From Panacagrimonas perspica (lineage in GTDB: Bacteria; Pseudomonadota; Gammaproteobacteria; Nevskiales; Nevskiaceae), in assembly GCF_004364935.1 (NCBI RefSeq), contig NZ_SOBT01000008.1, positions 496,001 to 560,000 on the forward strand: 64,000 nt of DNA. Reading direction: 5' to 3'. Under the pieces are notes generated by a model, which was not told the origin of the DNA, searched no databases, and saw only the letters and a list, made by a program, of their open reading frames with translations. Made by a program: the position numbers and the translations under genes. Below, piece after piece: positions 45,851 to 54,530 of the stretch (within the stretch, counting starts at the first letter, position 1; each line of letters begins with the position of its first letter).

Positions 45851-45974
45851 CGAAGCGAAAGCCAGGACCGCCAGCGGAAAGGCGACCCATCGGCGGTGAG
45901 AGGGCCATCGCCGCCACCGCTGCGGACGACGTCCGAAGCGCGTTTCGGCGCAGGGCCGATGGACATCAGCGAAC

Positions 45975-46394
45975 TCAACGCGAGGCCGGCGCCAGCACGT
46001 CGCGCAGAGCCTGAAGTTCGGCGTGGTGCAGCGGGGCCAGCCGGTCGAGGATTTGCAGGCCCTTTTTCGTCAACATCACGTGCACGGCTCGTCCATCGGT
46101 TTCGGATCGGGTCCGTTCGACGATCCCGAGCGCCTCGCATCGGGTGACCAGCGACACCATCGCGTTATGCCGGGTCTGCAGGCGCTCGGCGAGTTCTCCG
46201 ACCGTCGCCCAGTCGCGTTCGGGAAATCCGCGGATCTGCAGCATCAACTGATACTGGATCGGCGTGATGCCGTGTTCGCGCGATACCTGCTCGCTGAAGC
46301 GCAGAAACTGCCGAAGCTGGTAGCGGAAAGTTGCCAGCTGCTCGAACTGCTTCCGGGTGATGGCGGCGGGCGCCGCGGGCTTTTTCATGCTCAT
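45975..46394 (-). CDS. MarR-family transcriptional regulator
   Basis: A 139-residue winged-helix regulator: the dimerisation helix FRYQLRQFLRFSEQVSREHGI, the recognition region WATVGELAERLQTRHNAMVSLVTRCEALGIVER, the wing SETDGRAVHVMLTKKG and a C-terminal helix. It is encoded divergently from a nitronate monooxygenase gene, with 33 bases between the starts that contain a palindrome suited to a MarR dimer. It probably represses itself and the monooxygenase until a phenolic or similar ligand binds (inference). ATG 46394 or 46388 are both possible starts. Confidence 0.88.
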   Translation of the reverse strand: MSMKKPAAPAAITRKQFEQLATFRYQLRQFLRFSEQVSREHGITPIQYQLMLQIRGFPERDWATVGELAERLQTRHNAMVSLVTRCEALGIVERTRSETDGRAVHVMLTKKGLQILDRLAPLHHAELQALRDVLAPASR

Positions 46395-46401
46395 GAACAA
46401 C

Positions 46402-46420
46402 TATATCGCGGCGTGATATA
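46402..46420. promoter_or_regulatory. Candidate MarR operator
   Basis: TATATC and GATATA form a 19-base inverted repeat with a 7-base centre (GCGGCGT), exactly between the divergent marR and monooxygenase starts. It is an AT-rich palindrome in GC-rich DNA, the size and place expected for a MarR site. Confidence 0.6.
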
Positions 46421-46427
46421 AAACGGC

Positions 46428-47924
46428 ATGCGAGATGAATCTGCATGGCCGTTGGCGGCCACCCTGAGAACGCCGGTCTGCGATCTGCTCGGTTGCACGT
46501 GGCCGATCGTGCTGGCGGGGATGGGAGGCGTGGCGCGATCCGAACTTGTGGCGGCGGTCACGCGCGCCGGGGGCTTCGGTTTTCTCGGGATGGTCCGCGA
46601 ACCGGTTGCGCTGATCCGGTCCGAAGTGGAGGCCGTGCGTGCGCAGACCGACCTGCCGTTCGGTGTGAACCTGATTCCGGCTGCGACGCCTGCCGCGCTG
46701 CTCGAGGCCCAGATCGCCGTCTGCATCGAGCTGCGGGTGCCGGTGGTGGCCCTGTTCTGGAGCCTGATGCCCGGCCTCGTGGAGCGGTTGCGAGCGGCTG
46801 GCATCGTCGTGGTCTGCCAGGTGGGATCGCTCGAGGAGGCACTCGCGGCGCAGATCGCGGGCGCCGACGCCCTGATCGTGCAAGGTGTCGAGGCGGGAGG
46901 GCACGTACGCGGGCGAGTGGCCCTGATGGACCTGTTACCGCAGGTGGCCGGCGCCATCGAACGGCTGCCGCTGCTCGCCGCCGGAGGAATCGCCGATGGC
47001 CAGGACGTTGCGACGGTGATGGCCCTCGGTGCGCAGGGCGCGGTGATCGGAACCGCGTTCGCGGCCACGCAGGAATCCTTCGCCCATGACTTCCACAAGC
47101 AGCGCCTCGTCGAAGGCCGGACGAGCGAAACCCGGCTGACCGACGCGTTCCACATCAATTGGCCGCGGGAGGCGCACGTGCGCGTCCTGTCCAACAGCGT
47201 GACGCGCGGCGAGCGCGGAGATCCGGACACGCCGGCGCACCAGGTGATCGGAGACGAGGAGGGCCGGCCGATCTATCTCTTCAGTACCGATTCGCCGTTG
47301 CGCTCGATGACGGGCGACTTCGAGGCGATGGCGCTCTACGCCGGCAATGGCGTCGATCGCATTCATCGGGTCGTCTTCGCGGCCGAACGGCTGCGCGAGA
47401 TCGTGACGCAGGCCGCATCGCAGGTGGCCAGCGGCGCGACGGCGAGGGCACCGCAGGGAATCGCATCGTCACCGCCATGCCAGTTGCATGAACTGGCGCC
47501 CGAACACCTCGGACATTGGAGCCGCGATGCCTGCGTCGAGGCCCTCAACACGCTGCTCGAGGCCGAGCGTGCCGGCGCGCGCGTCGCGATGCTGACGGCG
47601 GCCCAGCTTCCCGAGGGCGCGACGCGGCAGCTCGTGCTCGACATCCAGCGCGATGAAGCTCGCTGGTGCGCCGTTCTGACGCGCGCGCTGCGCGCATCGA
47701 GCGCCGAGCCGTCGCGCGCAACCGGTGCGTTTCTGGGCAAGGCGATGGCGATCGCCGATATCACCGAGCGGCTGGCATTCCTCAATCGTGGACAGGGATG
47801 GGTCGTGCGCAAGTTGCAGGAGATGTTGCCGCGAATCGCGGACGATGCCCTGCATGCGGACCTGCGCGCGATGCTGGACTCGCACCTGCGAAACATCGAA
47901 CGGGTGGGAGCCGGCGCGGATTAA
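46428..47924 (+). CDS. Nitronate monooxygenase fused to a ferritin-like (DUF6306-like) domain
   Basis: A 498-residue protein. Residues 15 to about 330 form an FMN TIM barrel of the nitronate monooxygenase family (CTWPIVLAGMGGVARSELV, VQGVEAGGHVRG, LAAGGIADGQDVATVMALGAQGAVIGTAF). The last ~130 residues form a separate helical domain (LLEAERAGARVAML, QRDEARWCAVLTRAL, AFLNRGQGWVVRKLQEML, SHLRNIERV). Its E-x-A / D-E-A-R-W pattern resembles DUF6306, a ferritin-like family. Such domains usually stand alone. The gene is divergent from marR. The substrate is unknown; a nitroalkane or an IpdC-like CoA ester are options. Confidence 0.82.
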   Translation: MRDESAWPLAATLRTPVCDLLGCTWPIVLAGMGGVARSELVAAVTRAGGFGFLGMVREPVALIRSEVEAVRAQTDLPFGVNLIPAATPAALLEAQIAVCIELRVPVVALFWSLMPGLVERLRAAGIVVVCQVGSLEEALAAQIAGADALIVQGVEAGGHVRGRVALMDLLPQVAGAIERLPLLAAGGIADGQDVATVMALGAQGAVIGTAFAATQESFAHDFHKQRLVEGRTSETRLTDAFHINWPREAHVRVLSNSVTRGERGDPDTPAHQVIGDEEGRPIYLFSTDSPLRSMTGDFEAMALYAGNGVDRIHRVVFAAERLREIVTQAASQVASGATARAPQGIASSPPCQLHELAPEHLGHWSRDACVEALNTLLEAERAGARVAMLTAAQLPEGATRQLVLDIQRDEARWCAVLTRALRASSAEPSRATGAFLGKAMAIADITERLAFLNRGQGWVVRKLQEMLPRIADDALHADLRAMLDSHLRNIERVGAGAD

Positions 47925-47984
47925 GTTCCGGTTCGGTTGCGGGGGCTATGTCTGGACGGAATTCCTCTTTCAGGAGATGCCGTC

Positions 47985-48173
47985 ATGAACAAGCCACCCG
48001 AGTCGCAGCTGCGAAATAAGGATCGCCCGGCGCCGAAGGATCGACGTCTGCCGGTCGATCCGGATCGCGCGCCGGACGAAGGTCCGGACGAAGCGGTCGA
48101 AGGTCGTGATCGCCTGAGCGAGAACGAAGGCCGCCGGATGGATCCCGGCATTTCGGATTCGTCGCACTCGTGA
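47985..48173 (+). CDS. Small, highly charged hypothetical protein
   Basis: A 62-residue protein with almost no hydrophobic residues and many Asp, Glu, Arg, Lys and Pro, hence probably disordered and cytosolic. I do not recognise it. The ribosome site CAGGAG is well placed before ATG 47985, and the frame is isolated between two clear genes, which favours a real gene. It may be co-transcribed with the L,D-transpeptidase that begins 34 bases later. Confidence 0.55.
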   Translation: MNKPPESQLRNKDRPAPKDRRLPVDPDRAPDEGPDEAVEGRDRLSENEGRRMDPGISDSSHS

Positions 48174-48207
48174 GCGGAGCCAAGCGGTTGCGGGCCGCGG
48201 CCCCGCG

Positions 48208-49167
48208 ATGAAGTGCTGCGCGCTGTTCCTCTTCTGCGTATCGGCTGCGGCAACGGCGCAGACGCCCACCTTCACACCCGAGCAGGTTCTGGCGACGAGC
48301 ATCGAGAAGATCGGACCGAAGTCGGCCGGCGCCGCCGCGATGCGGGCGCAGATCCGGCTCGATCGTCTGCGTTTCTCCCCGGGCGAGATCGACGGGCAGT
48401 ACGGCACGACGATGAAGATCGCGATCGGCGGGTTCCAGAAAAGTCGCTCGCTGCCGATGACGGGCATCGTCGACGAGGCGACCTGGCAGGCCCTCGACCA
48501 GGACACCGCGCCCACGCTCGCGCAGTACCGGATCATCGATGCCGATGTCGCCGGCCCGTTCACACCGGTGCCGCAAGACATGATGGAGCAGTCGAGGCTG
48601 CCGTCGCTGGGTTACTCCTCGATCGAGGAGGCCCTCGGCGAGCGCTTCCACGTCGCGCCGGCGTTGCTCGTGCAGCTCAACCCCGGAAAGGACCTGAGGA
48701 AGGTCGGCGAGGAGATTCTCGTCCCCAACGTCGTGCCGCCGGGAAAGATCGAAGGCGCGAAGTCGGTGGTCGTCGACAAATCGTCATCGACCGTCTCTCT
48801 CCAGGACGAACAGGGCAAGGTGCTCGCGCAGTTTCCGGCGTCCACCGGAAGCCGCCACGACCCGCTGCCGATCGGACGCTGGAAGATCAACGGCGTGGGC
48901 CGCAATCCGGTTTTCAAATACAACCCGGACCTGTTCTGGGACGCGGACTCGGATCACGCCAAGGCGGTGATCCCGGCCGGCCCGAACAATCCGGTCGGCG
49001 TCGTGTGGGTGGATCTGAGCAAGAAGCACTACGGCATCCACGGCACACCGGAACCTTCGAAAATCTCGAAGACGCAATCGCACGGTTGCATCCGGCTGAC
49101 CAACTGGGATGCGATGACGCTCGCCGAATCCGTTTCACCCGGCATGGCTGCCCGATTGCAGCCGTGA
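48208..49167 (+). CDS. L,D-transpeptidase (YkuD) with peptidoglycan-binding and LysM-like domains
   Basis: A 319-residue periplasmic enzyme that crosslinks peptidoglycan or attaches proteins to it. It has a signal peptide (MKCCALFLFCVSAAATA), a peptidoglycan-binding helix bundle at about 45-90 (LDRLRFSPGEIDGQYGTTMKIA), a LysM-like segment (EEALGERFHVAPALLVQLNP), and the YkuD domain at about 180-318 with the catalytic motif SHGCIRLTN and HGTPEP. Its TGA overlaps the GTG of the next gene (GTGA), so it is translationally coupled to the M23 peptidase. The pair can cut and re-link the wall. Confidence 0.93.
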   Translation: MKCCALFLFCVSAAATAQTPTFTPEQVLATSIEKIGPKSAGAAAMRAQIRLDRLRFSPGEIDGQYGTTMKIAIGGFQKSRSLPMTGIVDEATWQALDQDTAPTLAQYRIIDADVAGPFTPVPQDMMEQSRLPSLGYSSIEEALGERFHVAPALLVQLNPGKDLRKVGEEILVPNVVPPGKIEGAKSVVVDKSSSTVSLQDEQGKVLAQFPASTGSRHDPLPIGRWKINGVGRNPVFKYNPDLFWDADSDHAKAVIPAGPNNPVGVVWVDLSKKHYGIHGTPEPSKISKTQSHGCIRLTNWDAMTLAESVSPGMAARLQP

Positions 49168-49754
49168 CGGCACGGCTCGCCGGCTGGAGGGCGGTCATTG
49201 CCGTGATGCTGAGCACCGTCGCGATGGGCAGCGGCGCCGCCGATGCACCTGCCGGAACGTCGATAGGCGAGCAATTTCCAGCGCGGTCGGGAGAGATCTC
49301 CGCATCGGTGGCGCAGGCCCTCCGTCCCGCGCTGCCGTTGCGCGTGCCGGTGAAGGACATCGCACCGGCGCAGCTGGTCGACACGTTCACCGATCAACGC
49401 GGCAGCGATCGTTCGCACGAAGCCATCGACATCCTCGCACCGCGCGGGACACCGGTCGTTGCGGTCGACGATGGCGTGGTCGTCAAGCTGTTCCTGAGCA
49501 AGCCCGGTGGTATCACGGTCTACCAGTTCGACCGCACGCGCAGCGTCGCCTACTACTACGCGCACCTCGAGGCTTACGCGGACGGCCTCGCCGAGGGTCA
49601 GCTCCTCAAGCGCGGCGACCCGATCGGGTTCGTCGGCAGCACCGGCAACGCCAATCCGGCAACACCGCATCTGCACTTCGCGGTGTTCGAACTGGGGCCC
49701 GAGAAGCAGTGGTGGAAGGGACGGGCGATCCGTCCGCTGTCGCTGTTCCGGTAG
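49164..49754 (+). CDS. M23 (LytM-type) metallopeptidase
   Basis: A 196-residue secreted peptidase of family M23. A hydrophobic signal region (AGWRAVIAVMLSTVAMGSGAA) precedes a single LytM domain. Zinc and catalytic residues are visible in SHEAIDILAPRGTPV (HxxxD), YYYAHLEAY and TPHLHFAVFE (HxH). It should hydrolyse peptide crosslinks in the periplasm. The GTG start overlaps the stop of the upstream L,D-transpeptidase by four bases. Confidence 0.9.
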   Translation: MTARLAGWRAVIAVMLSTVAMGSGAADAPAGTSIGEQFPARSGEISASVAQALRPALPLRVPVKDIAPAQLVDTFTDQRGSDRSHEAIDILAPRGTPVVAVDDGVVVKLFLSKPGGITVYQFDRTRSVAYYYAHLEAYADGLAEGQLLKRGDPIGFVGSTGNANPATPHLHFAVFELGPEKQWWKGRAIRPLSLFR

Positions 49755-50094
49755 ACGGCGGCCGTCAAGGAGTAGTGCGGATCTCCCGCTGAAGCGGGAC
49801 TTCCGGGCGCAGCGCTCGCGCCTGAACCGTGGCTGCAGCGGCGCCGCCTCATCCGGAATCGGGCGTGGCCGACGCTCGTCTCCGCTGGCAACGGATCGCC
49901 GGCGCACTGCTGATGGCCATCGCCGTGCGGGGCACGCGCATCGCGCGCTGCGAGCACCCCGGTCACGAGGCGCTACGCGAGGCGCAGGGCGCTGACGTGA
50001 TATCCCGCCATCGACAAACTGCCACGCGTCCGTCATCGCGGATGCGTAGCGTGGCAACTCCTCTTCTTGCGACGTTTCCGACGGCTCCGCGCCC
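49755..50094. other. Intergenic region with a TGAA-loop hairpin
   Basis: No gene I can support in 340 bases. The only structure is the hairpin TCCCGC-TGAA-GCGGGA at 49785-49800, which lacks a T-run. Open frames here have no ribosome site and atypical composition. Confidence 0.6.
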
Positions 50095-50856
50095 ATGCAC
50101 GCGCATCTTTCAGTCCGCTGGGCCGCCTTCCGTTACGGCCTGAAGCGGGTCTTGGCCTTCGTCATGGTGCCAATCCAGGGTGGGCCTCTGAAGGGCTGCC
50201 TGTGGGGTGCGTTCTGCGGTGTCCGTTATCTGCGCGGCGACTACGACGCGCGTTACATCTCGCGGCTTCGCGCACTCGCCGCTCCCGGCGACACCTTCTA
50301 CGACGTCGGCGCGCACGTGGGCTACTACGCGGTGGTCATGTCGCGATACCTGGGCCCGACAGGTCGCGTCGTCGCCTTCGAACCATTGCCGGTGAATCTG
50401 CGCTTTCTGCGACGCCATCTGCGCCTGAACCGCTGCGGCAATGCCGAACTCGTCGAGGCAGCCGTCGGCGAGCATGCCGGGCGGGCGACGTTCGCAGCCG
50501 CCAAGGGCAGCGGACGCGGCGCACTGGGCGCAGGCGGCGGCACCAGCGTACGGGTGACCCGCATCGACGATATCTGGGCGGACGGCAACAGCGCGCCGCC
50601 GACGCTGATCAAGATGGATATCGAAGGCGGGGAACTGTCGGCGCTGCGCGGCGCCGGACGAACGTTGCACGAACATCGGCCGGTGGTGATGCTGGCGGTG
50701 CACGGCGAAGACCTGCGACGCGATTGCACGATCTGCCTGCAGGCGCAGGGTTACGAGCTGATCTGGTACAAGCCGAACAGCTGCATCGCGGTGGCCTCGG
50801 AGCGACTGGAACAGCTTCGCGCGGTACGCCTGGCCTGGGGCGCCGTCGCGGCCTGA
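50095..50856 (+). CDS. FkbM-family methyltransferase
   Basis: A 253-residue SAM-dependent methyltransferase of the FkbM type. The SAM-binding motif is FYDVGAHVGYYAVVMSR, followed by GRVVAFEPLPVNLRFLRRHL and the acidic motif LIKMDIEGGELSALRGA. These enzymes O-methylate sugars or polyketides and are often found near surface polysaccharide genes; no such genes are adjacent, so the substrate is open. The Arg-rich N-terminus (RWAAFRYGLKRVLAFVMVP) may associate with the membrane. Confidence 0.88.
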   Translation: MHAHLSVRWAAFRYGLKRVLAFVMVPIQGGPLKGCLWGAFCGVRYLRGDYDARYISRLRALAAPGDTFYDVGAHVGYYAVVMSRYLGPTGRVVAFEPLPVNLRFLRRHLRLNRCGNAELVEAAVGEHAGRATFAAAKGSGRGALGAGGGTSVRVTRIDDIWADGNSAPPTLIKMDIEGGELSALRGAGRTLHEHRPVVMLAVHGEDLRRDCTICLQAQGYELIWYKPNSCIAVASERLEQLRAVRLAWGAVAA

Positions 50857-50921
50857 TCTCTTTGGCGCGAACGGACCGTCGGGGGAACCCGCACAGGCCC
50901 CCTGGCGGGATTCCTCGTCCT

Positions 50922-50937
50922 TCCGGCTGAAGCCGGA
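50922..50937. repeat. Short TGAA-loop palindrome
   Basis: TCCGGC-TGAA-GCCGGA, similar in plan to the hairpin at 49785-49800. Both lie past gene ends and may be REP half-elements or factor-assisted terminators. Confidence 0.5.
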
Positions 50938-50983
50938 CCCTGTCGGCTGGCGGACACTGGCGACGATCCGACAGGGACGTTGC

Positions 50984-51781
50984 ATGAACCCATCCTCGAG
51001 CAACCCGCCGCCGTACGTACCGCCGCATGGCCTGCTGTCCGGCCGCTCGGTGCTGATCACGGCTGCCGCGGGCGGCGGCATAGGCTTCGCCACCGCTCGG
51101 CGCGTCCTCGAAGAAGGTGCGCGCGCCCTGGTGATCGCGGACATCCATCCGCGACGCCTCGACGAGGCCGTCGCCACGCTGCGCAAGGATTTCGCCGACC
51201 GGCAGATCGAAGGGCAGCTCGCCAACGTGACGCTTGAACCCGAAGTGCAGGCACTGGTCGAGTTCGCCGAGAGCCGAACCGGCGGGGTCGACGTGCTGGT
51301 CAACAACGCCGGCCTGGGCGGCTCGCGACGCGTCGTCGACATGACCGACGACGAGTGGCACAAGGTGCTCGACGTCACGCTCACCGGCACGTTCCGCATG
51401 ACGCGCGCGATGCTGAAGAAGATGCAGCCGCGCGGGCGCGGCGCCATCGTCAATAACGCCTCGGTGCTGGGCTGGCGGGCGCAGAAGGAGCAGGCTCACT
51501 ACGCGGCGGCCAAGGCTGGCGTGATGGCGCTGACGCGCTGCTCGGGGCTGGAAGCCGCGGAGTTCGGCGTGCGCATCAACGCGGTGTCGCCGTCGATCGC
51601 GTTCCACGAGCATCTGAAGAAGACTGCGCCGGCCGAGCTGCTGCAGCAGTTGGCCAGCCGCGAGGCCTTTGGGCGCGCGGCCGAGGTGTGGGAGATCGCC
51701 AACGTGATCGTGTTCCTGGCTTCGGACTACGCCTCCTATCTCGTCGGCGAGACGATCTCCGCCTCCAGCCAGCACCCCTGA
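50984..51781 (+). CDS. ipdF: IpdF, steroid ring C/D hydroxyacyl-CoA dehydrogenase (SDR)
   Basis: A 265-residue SDR whose sequence follows mycobacterial IpdF closely: ITAAAGGGIGFATARR (an Ala replaces the first Gly of TGxxxGxG, as in IpdF), NNAGLGGSRRVVDMTDDEWHKVLDV, VNNASVLGWRAQKEQAHYAAAKAGVM and INAVSPSIA. IpdF oxidises the 5-hydroxyl of the HIP-CoA series before IpdC acts. The gene lies about 10 kb from the main cluster, together with a MaoC hydratase and a thiolase. Confidence 0.9.
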   Translation: MNPSSSNPPPYVPPHGLLSGRSVLITAAAGGGIGFATARRVLEEGARALVIADIHPRRLDEAVATLRKDFADRQIEGQLANVTLEPEVQALVEFAESRTGGVDVLVNNAGLGGSRRVVDMTDDEWHKVLDVTLTGTFRMTRAMLKKMQPRGRGAIVNNASVLGWRAQKEQAHYAAAKAGVMALTRCSGLEAAEFGVRINAVSPSIAFHEHLKKTAPAELLQQLASREAFGRAAEVWEIANVIVFLASDYASYLVGETISASSQHP

Positions 51782-51788
51782 GAATTCC

Positions 51789-52247
51789 GTGACCAAGACC
51801 GTGTTCGACTCCACCGATTCCGTGCTCTCGCGCGTCGGCCAGGAACTGGGCGTCAGCCAGTGGCTGACGATCGACCAGGCACGCGTGAACCTGTTTGCCG
51901 ACGCCACCGACGATCACCAGTGGATCCACGTCGATCCGAAGCGTGCAAAGGACGGGCCGTTCGGGGCGACCATCGCGCATGGATATCTGACCTTGTCGCT
52001 GGTGTCGCGCTTCATGCCCGAACTGCTCGAGCTGCGCATGCGCATGGGCGTCAACTACGGCACCGACAAGGTGCGCTTTCCGGCGCCGGTGAAGGTCGGC
52101 GATCGCATTCGCGCGCACGCGCTGCTGGTATCCGCAGATGTCACCAGGGATGGCGGCATCCAGGCCAACATCCGGGTCACCGTCGAGATCGAGAACGGCG
52201 ACAAGCCGGGCTGCGTCGCAGATACCATCGCGCGTTACTACTTCTGA
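51789..52247 (+). CDS. MaoC-like (R)-specific enoyl-CoA hydratase
   Basis: A 152-residue hot-dog-fold hydratase. The hydratase-2 motif is clear: [36 protein letters not shown], with the catalytic Asp and His. It adds water to trans-2-enoyl-CoAs. GTG 51789 lies 7 bases after ipdF and the thiolase begins 13 bases later, so the three are probably one operon. It may supply a hydration step in HIP side-chain or ring-derived acyl-CoA oxidation (inference from context). Confidence 0.9.
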   Translation: MTKTVFDSTDSVLSRVGQELGVSQWLTIDQARVNLFADATDDHQWIHVDPKRAKDGPFGATIAHGYLTLSLVSRFMPELLELRMRMGVNYGTDKVRFPAPVKVGDRIRAHALLVSADVTRDGGIQANIRVTVEIENGDKPGCVADTIARYYF

Positions 52248-52260
52248 GCCGGATAGCCCC

Positions 52261-53466
52261 ATGAACGAAGCTGTCATCGTCGCCGTCGCCCGTACCCCCA
52301 TCGGCCGTGCCTTCCGCGGCGCCTTCAACGACACCGAGGCGCCGGTGCTCGGAGGCCACGTGATCCGCGCCGTCGTCGAGCGCAGCGGCGTGGATCCCAA
52401 GGAGATCGACGACGTGATCCTGGGCGCCGTCGTCCAACAGGGCACGCAGGCGCACAACCTGGGCCGTCTCTGCGTCTACACCGGCGGCCTGCCGGAGACG
52501 GTGGCGGGCATGACCGTGGACCGCCAGTGCTCGTCGGGACTGATGAGCATCGGCATCGCGGCGCGCAACGTGATGTCGGGCGAGCAGGACATCGTCGTCG
52601 CGGCTGGCGTCGAGTCGGTGTCGCTGGTGCAGAACAGCCACAAGAACAATTACCGCGCGCAGTCGCAGGCGGTGCTGGAACTCCAGCCCAACGCCTACAT
52701 GCCGATGATCGAGACCGCGGAGACCGTGGCCGAGCGCTACGGCATTTCGCGCGCGGCGCAGGACGAATACGCCTTGCAGAGCCAGCAGCGCACCGCGGCC
52801 GGCCAGAAGGCTGGTGCGTTCGCCGACGAGATCGTGCCGCTGACGACAGTCAAGCAGCTCTTCGACAAGGAAGGCAATCCGACGACGAAGGAATCCGTGA
52901 CCCTGTCGCGCGACGAAGGCAATCGCCCCGAGACGACGCTGGAGAGCCTGTCGGCGCTCAAGCCGGTATGGAAGAACGGGCAGGTCATCAAGGAAGGCCG
53001 CAACGTCACCGCCGGCAACGCGTCGCAGCTCTCCGACGGCGCGGCCGCCGTGCTGGTCATGAGTGCTGCGCAGGCCAAGCACCGTGGACTCAAGCCGCTG
53101 GGCATCTATCGCGGCACCGCGGTGGCCGGATGCCGTCCGGACGAGATGGGCATCGGTCCCGTGTTCGCGGTGCCCAAGCTGCTCGCCAAGCACGGCCTGA
53201 AGGTGTCGGACATCGGGCTGTGGGAACTCAACGAGGCCTTCGCGGTGCAGGTGGTCTACTGCCGCGACAAGCTCGGCATCCCCAACGATCGTCTCAACGT
53301 GAATGGCGGCGCGATCTCGATCGGCCACCCGTTCGGCATGAGCGGCGGGCGGCTGGCGATGCACGCGCTGATCGAGGGCCGTCGGCGCGGTGTGAAGTAC
53401 GTGGTGACGACGATGTGCATCGGCGGCGGCATGGGCGCGGCGGCACTGTTCGAAGTCGTGGCGTAA
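52261..53466 (+). CDS. Acetyl-CoA acyltransferase (thiolase)
   Basis: A 401-residue thiolase with Cys90 in [10 protein letters not shown], the NEAFAVQ and [17 protein letters not shown] blocks and the second Cys in [12 protein letters not shown]. It is clearly different from FadA6 at 37271 and so probably serves another thiolytic step. Its operon partners (IpdF, MaoC) make a steroid propionate or side-chain substrate likely, a FadA5-type role, but sequence alone does not fix it. Confidence 0.9.
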   Translation: MNEAVIVAVARTPIGRAFRGAFNDTEAPVLGGHVIRAVVERSGVDPKEIDDVILGAVVQQGTQAHNLGRLCVYTGGLPETVAGMTVDRQCSSGLMSIGIAARNVMSGEQDIVVAAGVESVSLVQNSHKNNYRAQSQAVLELQPNAYMPMIETAETVAERYGISRAAQDEYALQSQQRTAAGQKAGAFADEIVPLTTVKQLFDKEGNPTTKESVTLSRDEGNRPETTLESLSALKPVWKNGQVIKEGRNVTAGNASQLSDGAAAVLVMSAAQAKHRGLKPLGIYRGTAVAGCRPDEMGIGPVFAVPKLLAKHGLKVSDIGLWELNEAFAVQVVYCRDKLGIPNDRLNVNGGAISIGHPFGMSGGRLAMHALIEGRRRGVKYVVTTMCIGGGMGAAALFEVVA

Positions 53467-53522
53467 AGCCGGGTCGATTGCGCCGACGCGGCAGGGATCG
53501 CGCGGCGAACGGAGGAGGCAGC

Positions 53523-54530
53523 ATGACGCAGCGTGGGGCCCTGAGCTCGTGCCGGAAACACCGCGGTTTCATCGCGGGCTGGCCCGCGTACGGCGTCGCG
53601 CTGATCGTGGCGGCGTCCGCCGTGTATTCGTTCGCACCGCGCACGTATCCGCCGGCACCGGCCACCGTGGTTCACGCAAACGACCTGCTGGTCACGCAGA
53701 TCGCGCACCACGGATCGCGCTGGCTCTCCGCTGGCGAGCAGGGCCACATCCTGGTGGCGCAAAGCGAACAGGGACCCTGGCACGACGCCAAGGTCGAGCC
53801 GCAACGCGGCTCCAACTTCAACGATGTGCTGTTCGTCAGCGATACCGTGGCGCTGGCCGTCGGTCACGAAAGCTGGATCGTGCGCAGCGAAGACGGCGGC
53901 GAGACCTGGAAGGAGGTGATGTTCGACGCGGAGCGATCCGAGCCGCTGCTGGCGCTCGCCGGGCCCTACGACGGCACCTTGTTCGCGATCGGCGGATTCG
54001 GCCAGTACCTGACGTCGACGGACGAGGGCAAGACCTGGCAACGCGCCACGCACGAGGCGCTGGGCGATCGCCATCTCAACGACATGACCCGGCTCGGCGA
54101 CGGCAACCTGCTGATCGCCGGCGAGCGCGGGCTGCTGGCACTGTCCTGCGACAACGGTGCGACCTGGACGGCACTGCCGGAGATCTACGCCGGCTCGTTC
54201 TTCGGTGCACTGGCGCTCAAGGACAACGGGCTTCTGGTGTATGGAATGCGGGGCAACGCTTTCGTCACGCACGACCGGCACACCTGGGTGCAGGCCGCGG
54301 TGCCCGGCAAGATCTCGCTGTTCGGCGGAACCGTCGACGACGACGGCTCGATCGTGCTGGTGGGCGAGAACGAAACCGTGCTGCGCTCGACCGATGGCGG
54401 CAAGACGTTCGCGATCGCACTGGCCGGTGAACGCAATCGCCTGATCGCCGTGCTGCCGGCAGAAGGCGACGGCTGGCTGGTGGCCGGCGAGTCGGGCGTG
54501 GGTTTGCGAAAGCCTGGAGGCAAGTCGTGA
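53523..54530 (+). CDS. YCF48/BNR-repeat protein paired with an MMPL transporter
   Basis: A 335-residue beta-propeller-like protein. An N-terminal membrane or signal segment (GWPAYGVALIVAASAVYSFA) is followed by BNR/YCF48 repeats such as RSEDGGETWKEV, STDEGKTWQRA, SCDNGATWTAL and RSTDGGKTFAI. It is probably periplasmic. It overlaps the MMPL gene by four bases (GTGA). YCF48 and MMPL genes occur together in many degraders of hydrophobic compounds, so it may help the transporter handle lipids or steroids (inference). Confidence 0.86.
   Translation: MTQRGALSSCRKHRGFIAGWPAYGVALIVAASAVYSFAPRTYPPAPATVVHANDLLVTQIAHHGSRWLSAGEQGHILVAQSEQGPWHDAKVEPQRGSNFNDVLFVSDTVALAVGHESWIVRSEDGGETWKEVMFDAERSEPLLALAGPYDGTLFAIGGFGQYLTSTDEGKTWQRATHEALGDRHLNDMTRLGDGNLLIAGERGLLALSCDNGATWTALPEIYAGSFFGALALKDNGLLVYGMRGNAFVTHDRHTWVQAAVPGKISLFGGTVDDDGSIVLVGENETVLRSTDGGKTFAIALAGERNRLIAVLPAEGDGWLVAGESGVGLRKPGGKS

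Noticed and set aside
49829-50143. Short plus-strand frame before the FkbM gene
   Set aside because: Overlaps the FkbM start, lacks a ribosome site and has an atypical Pro/Ser/Arg-rich product.
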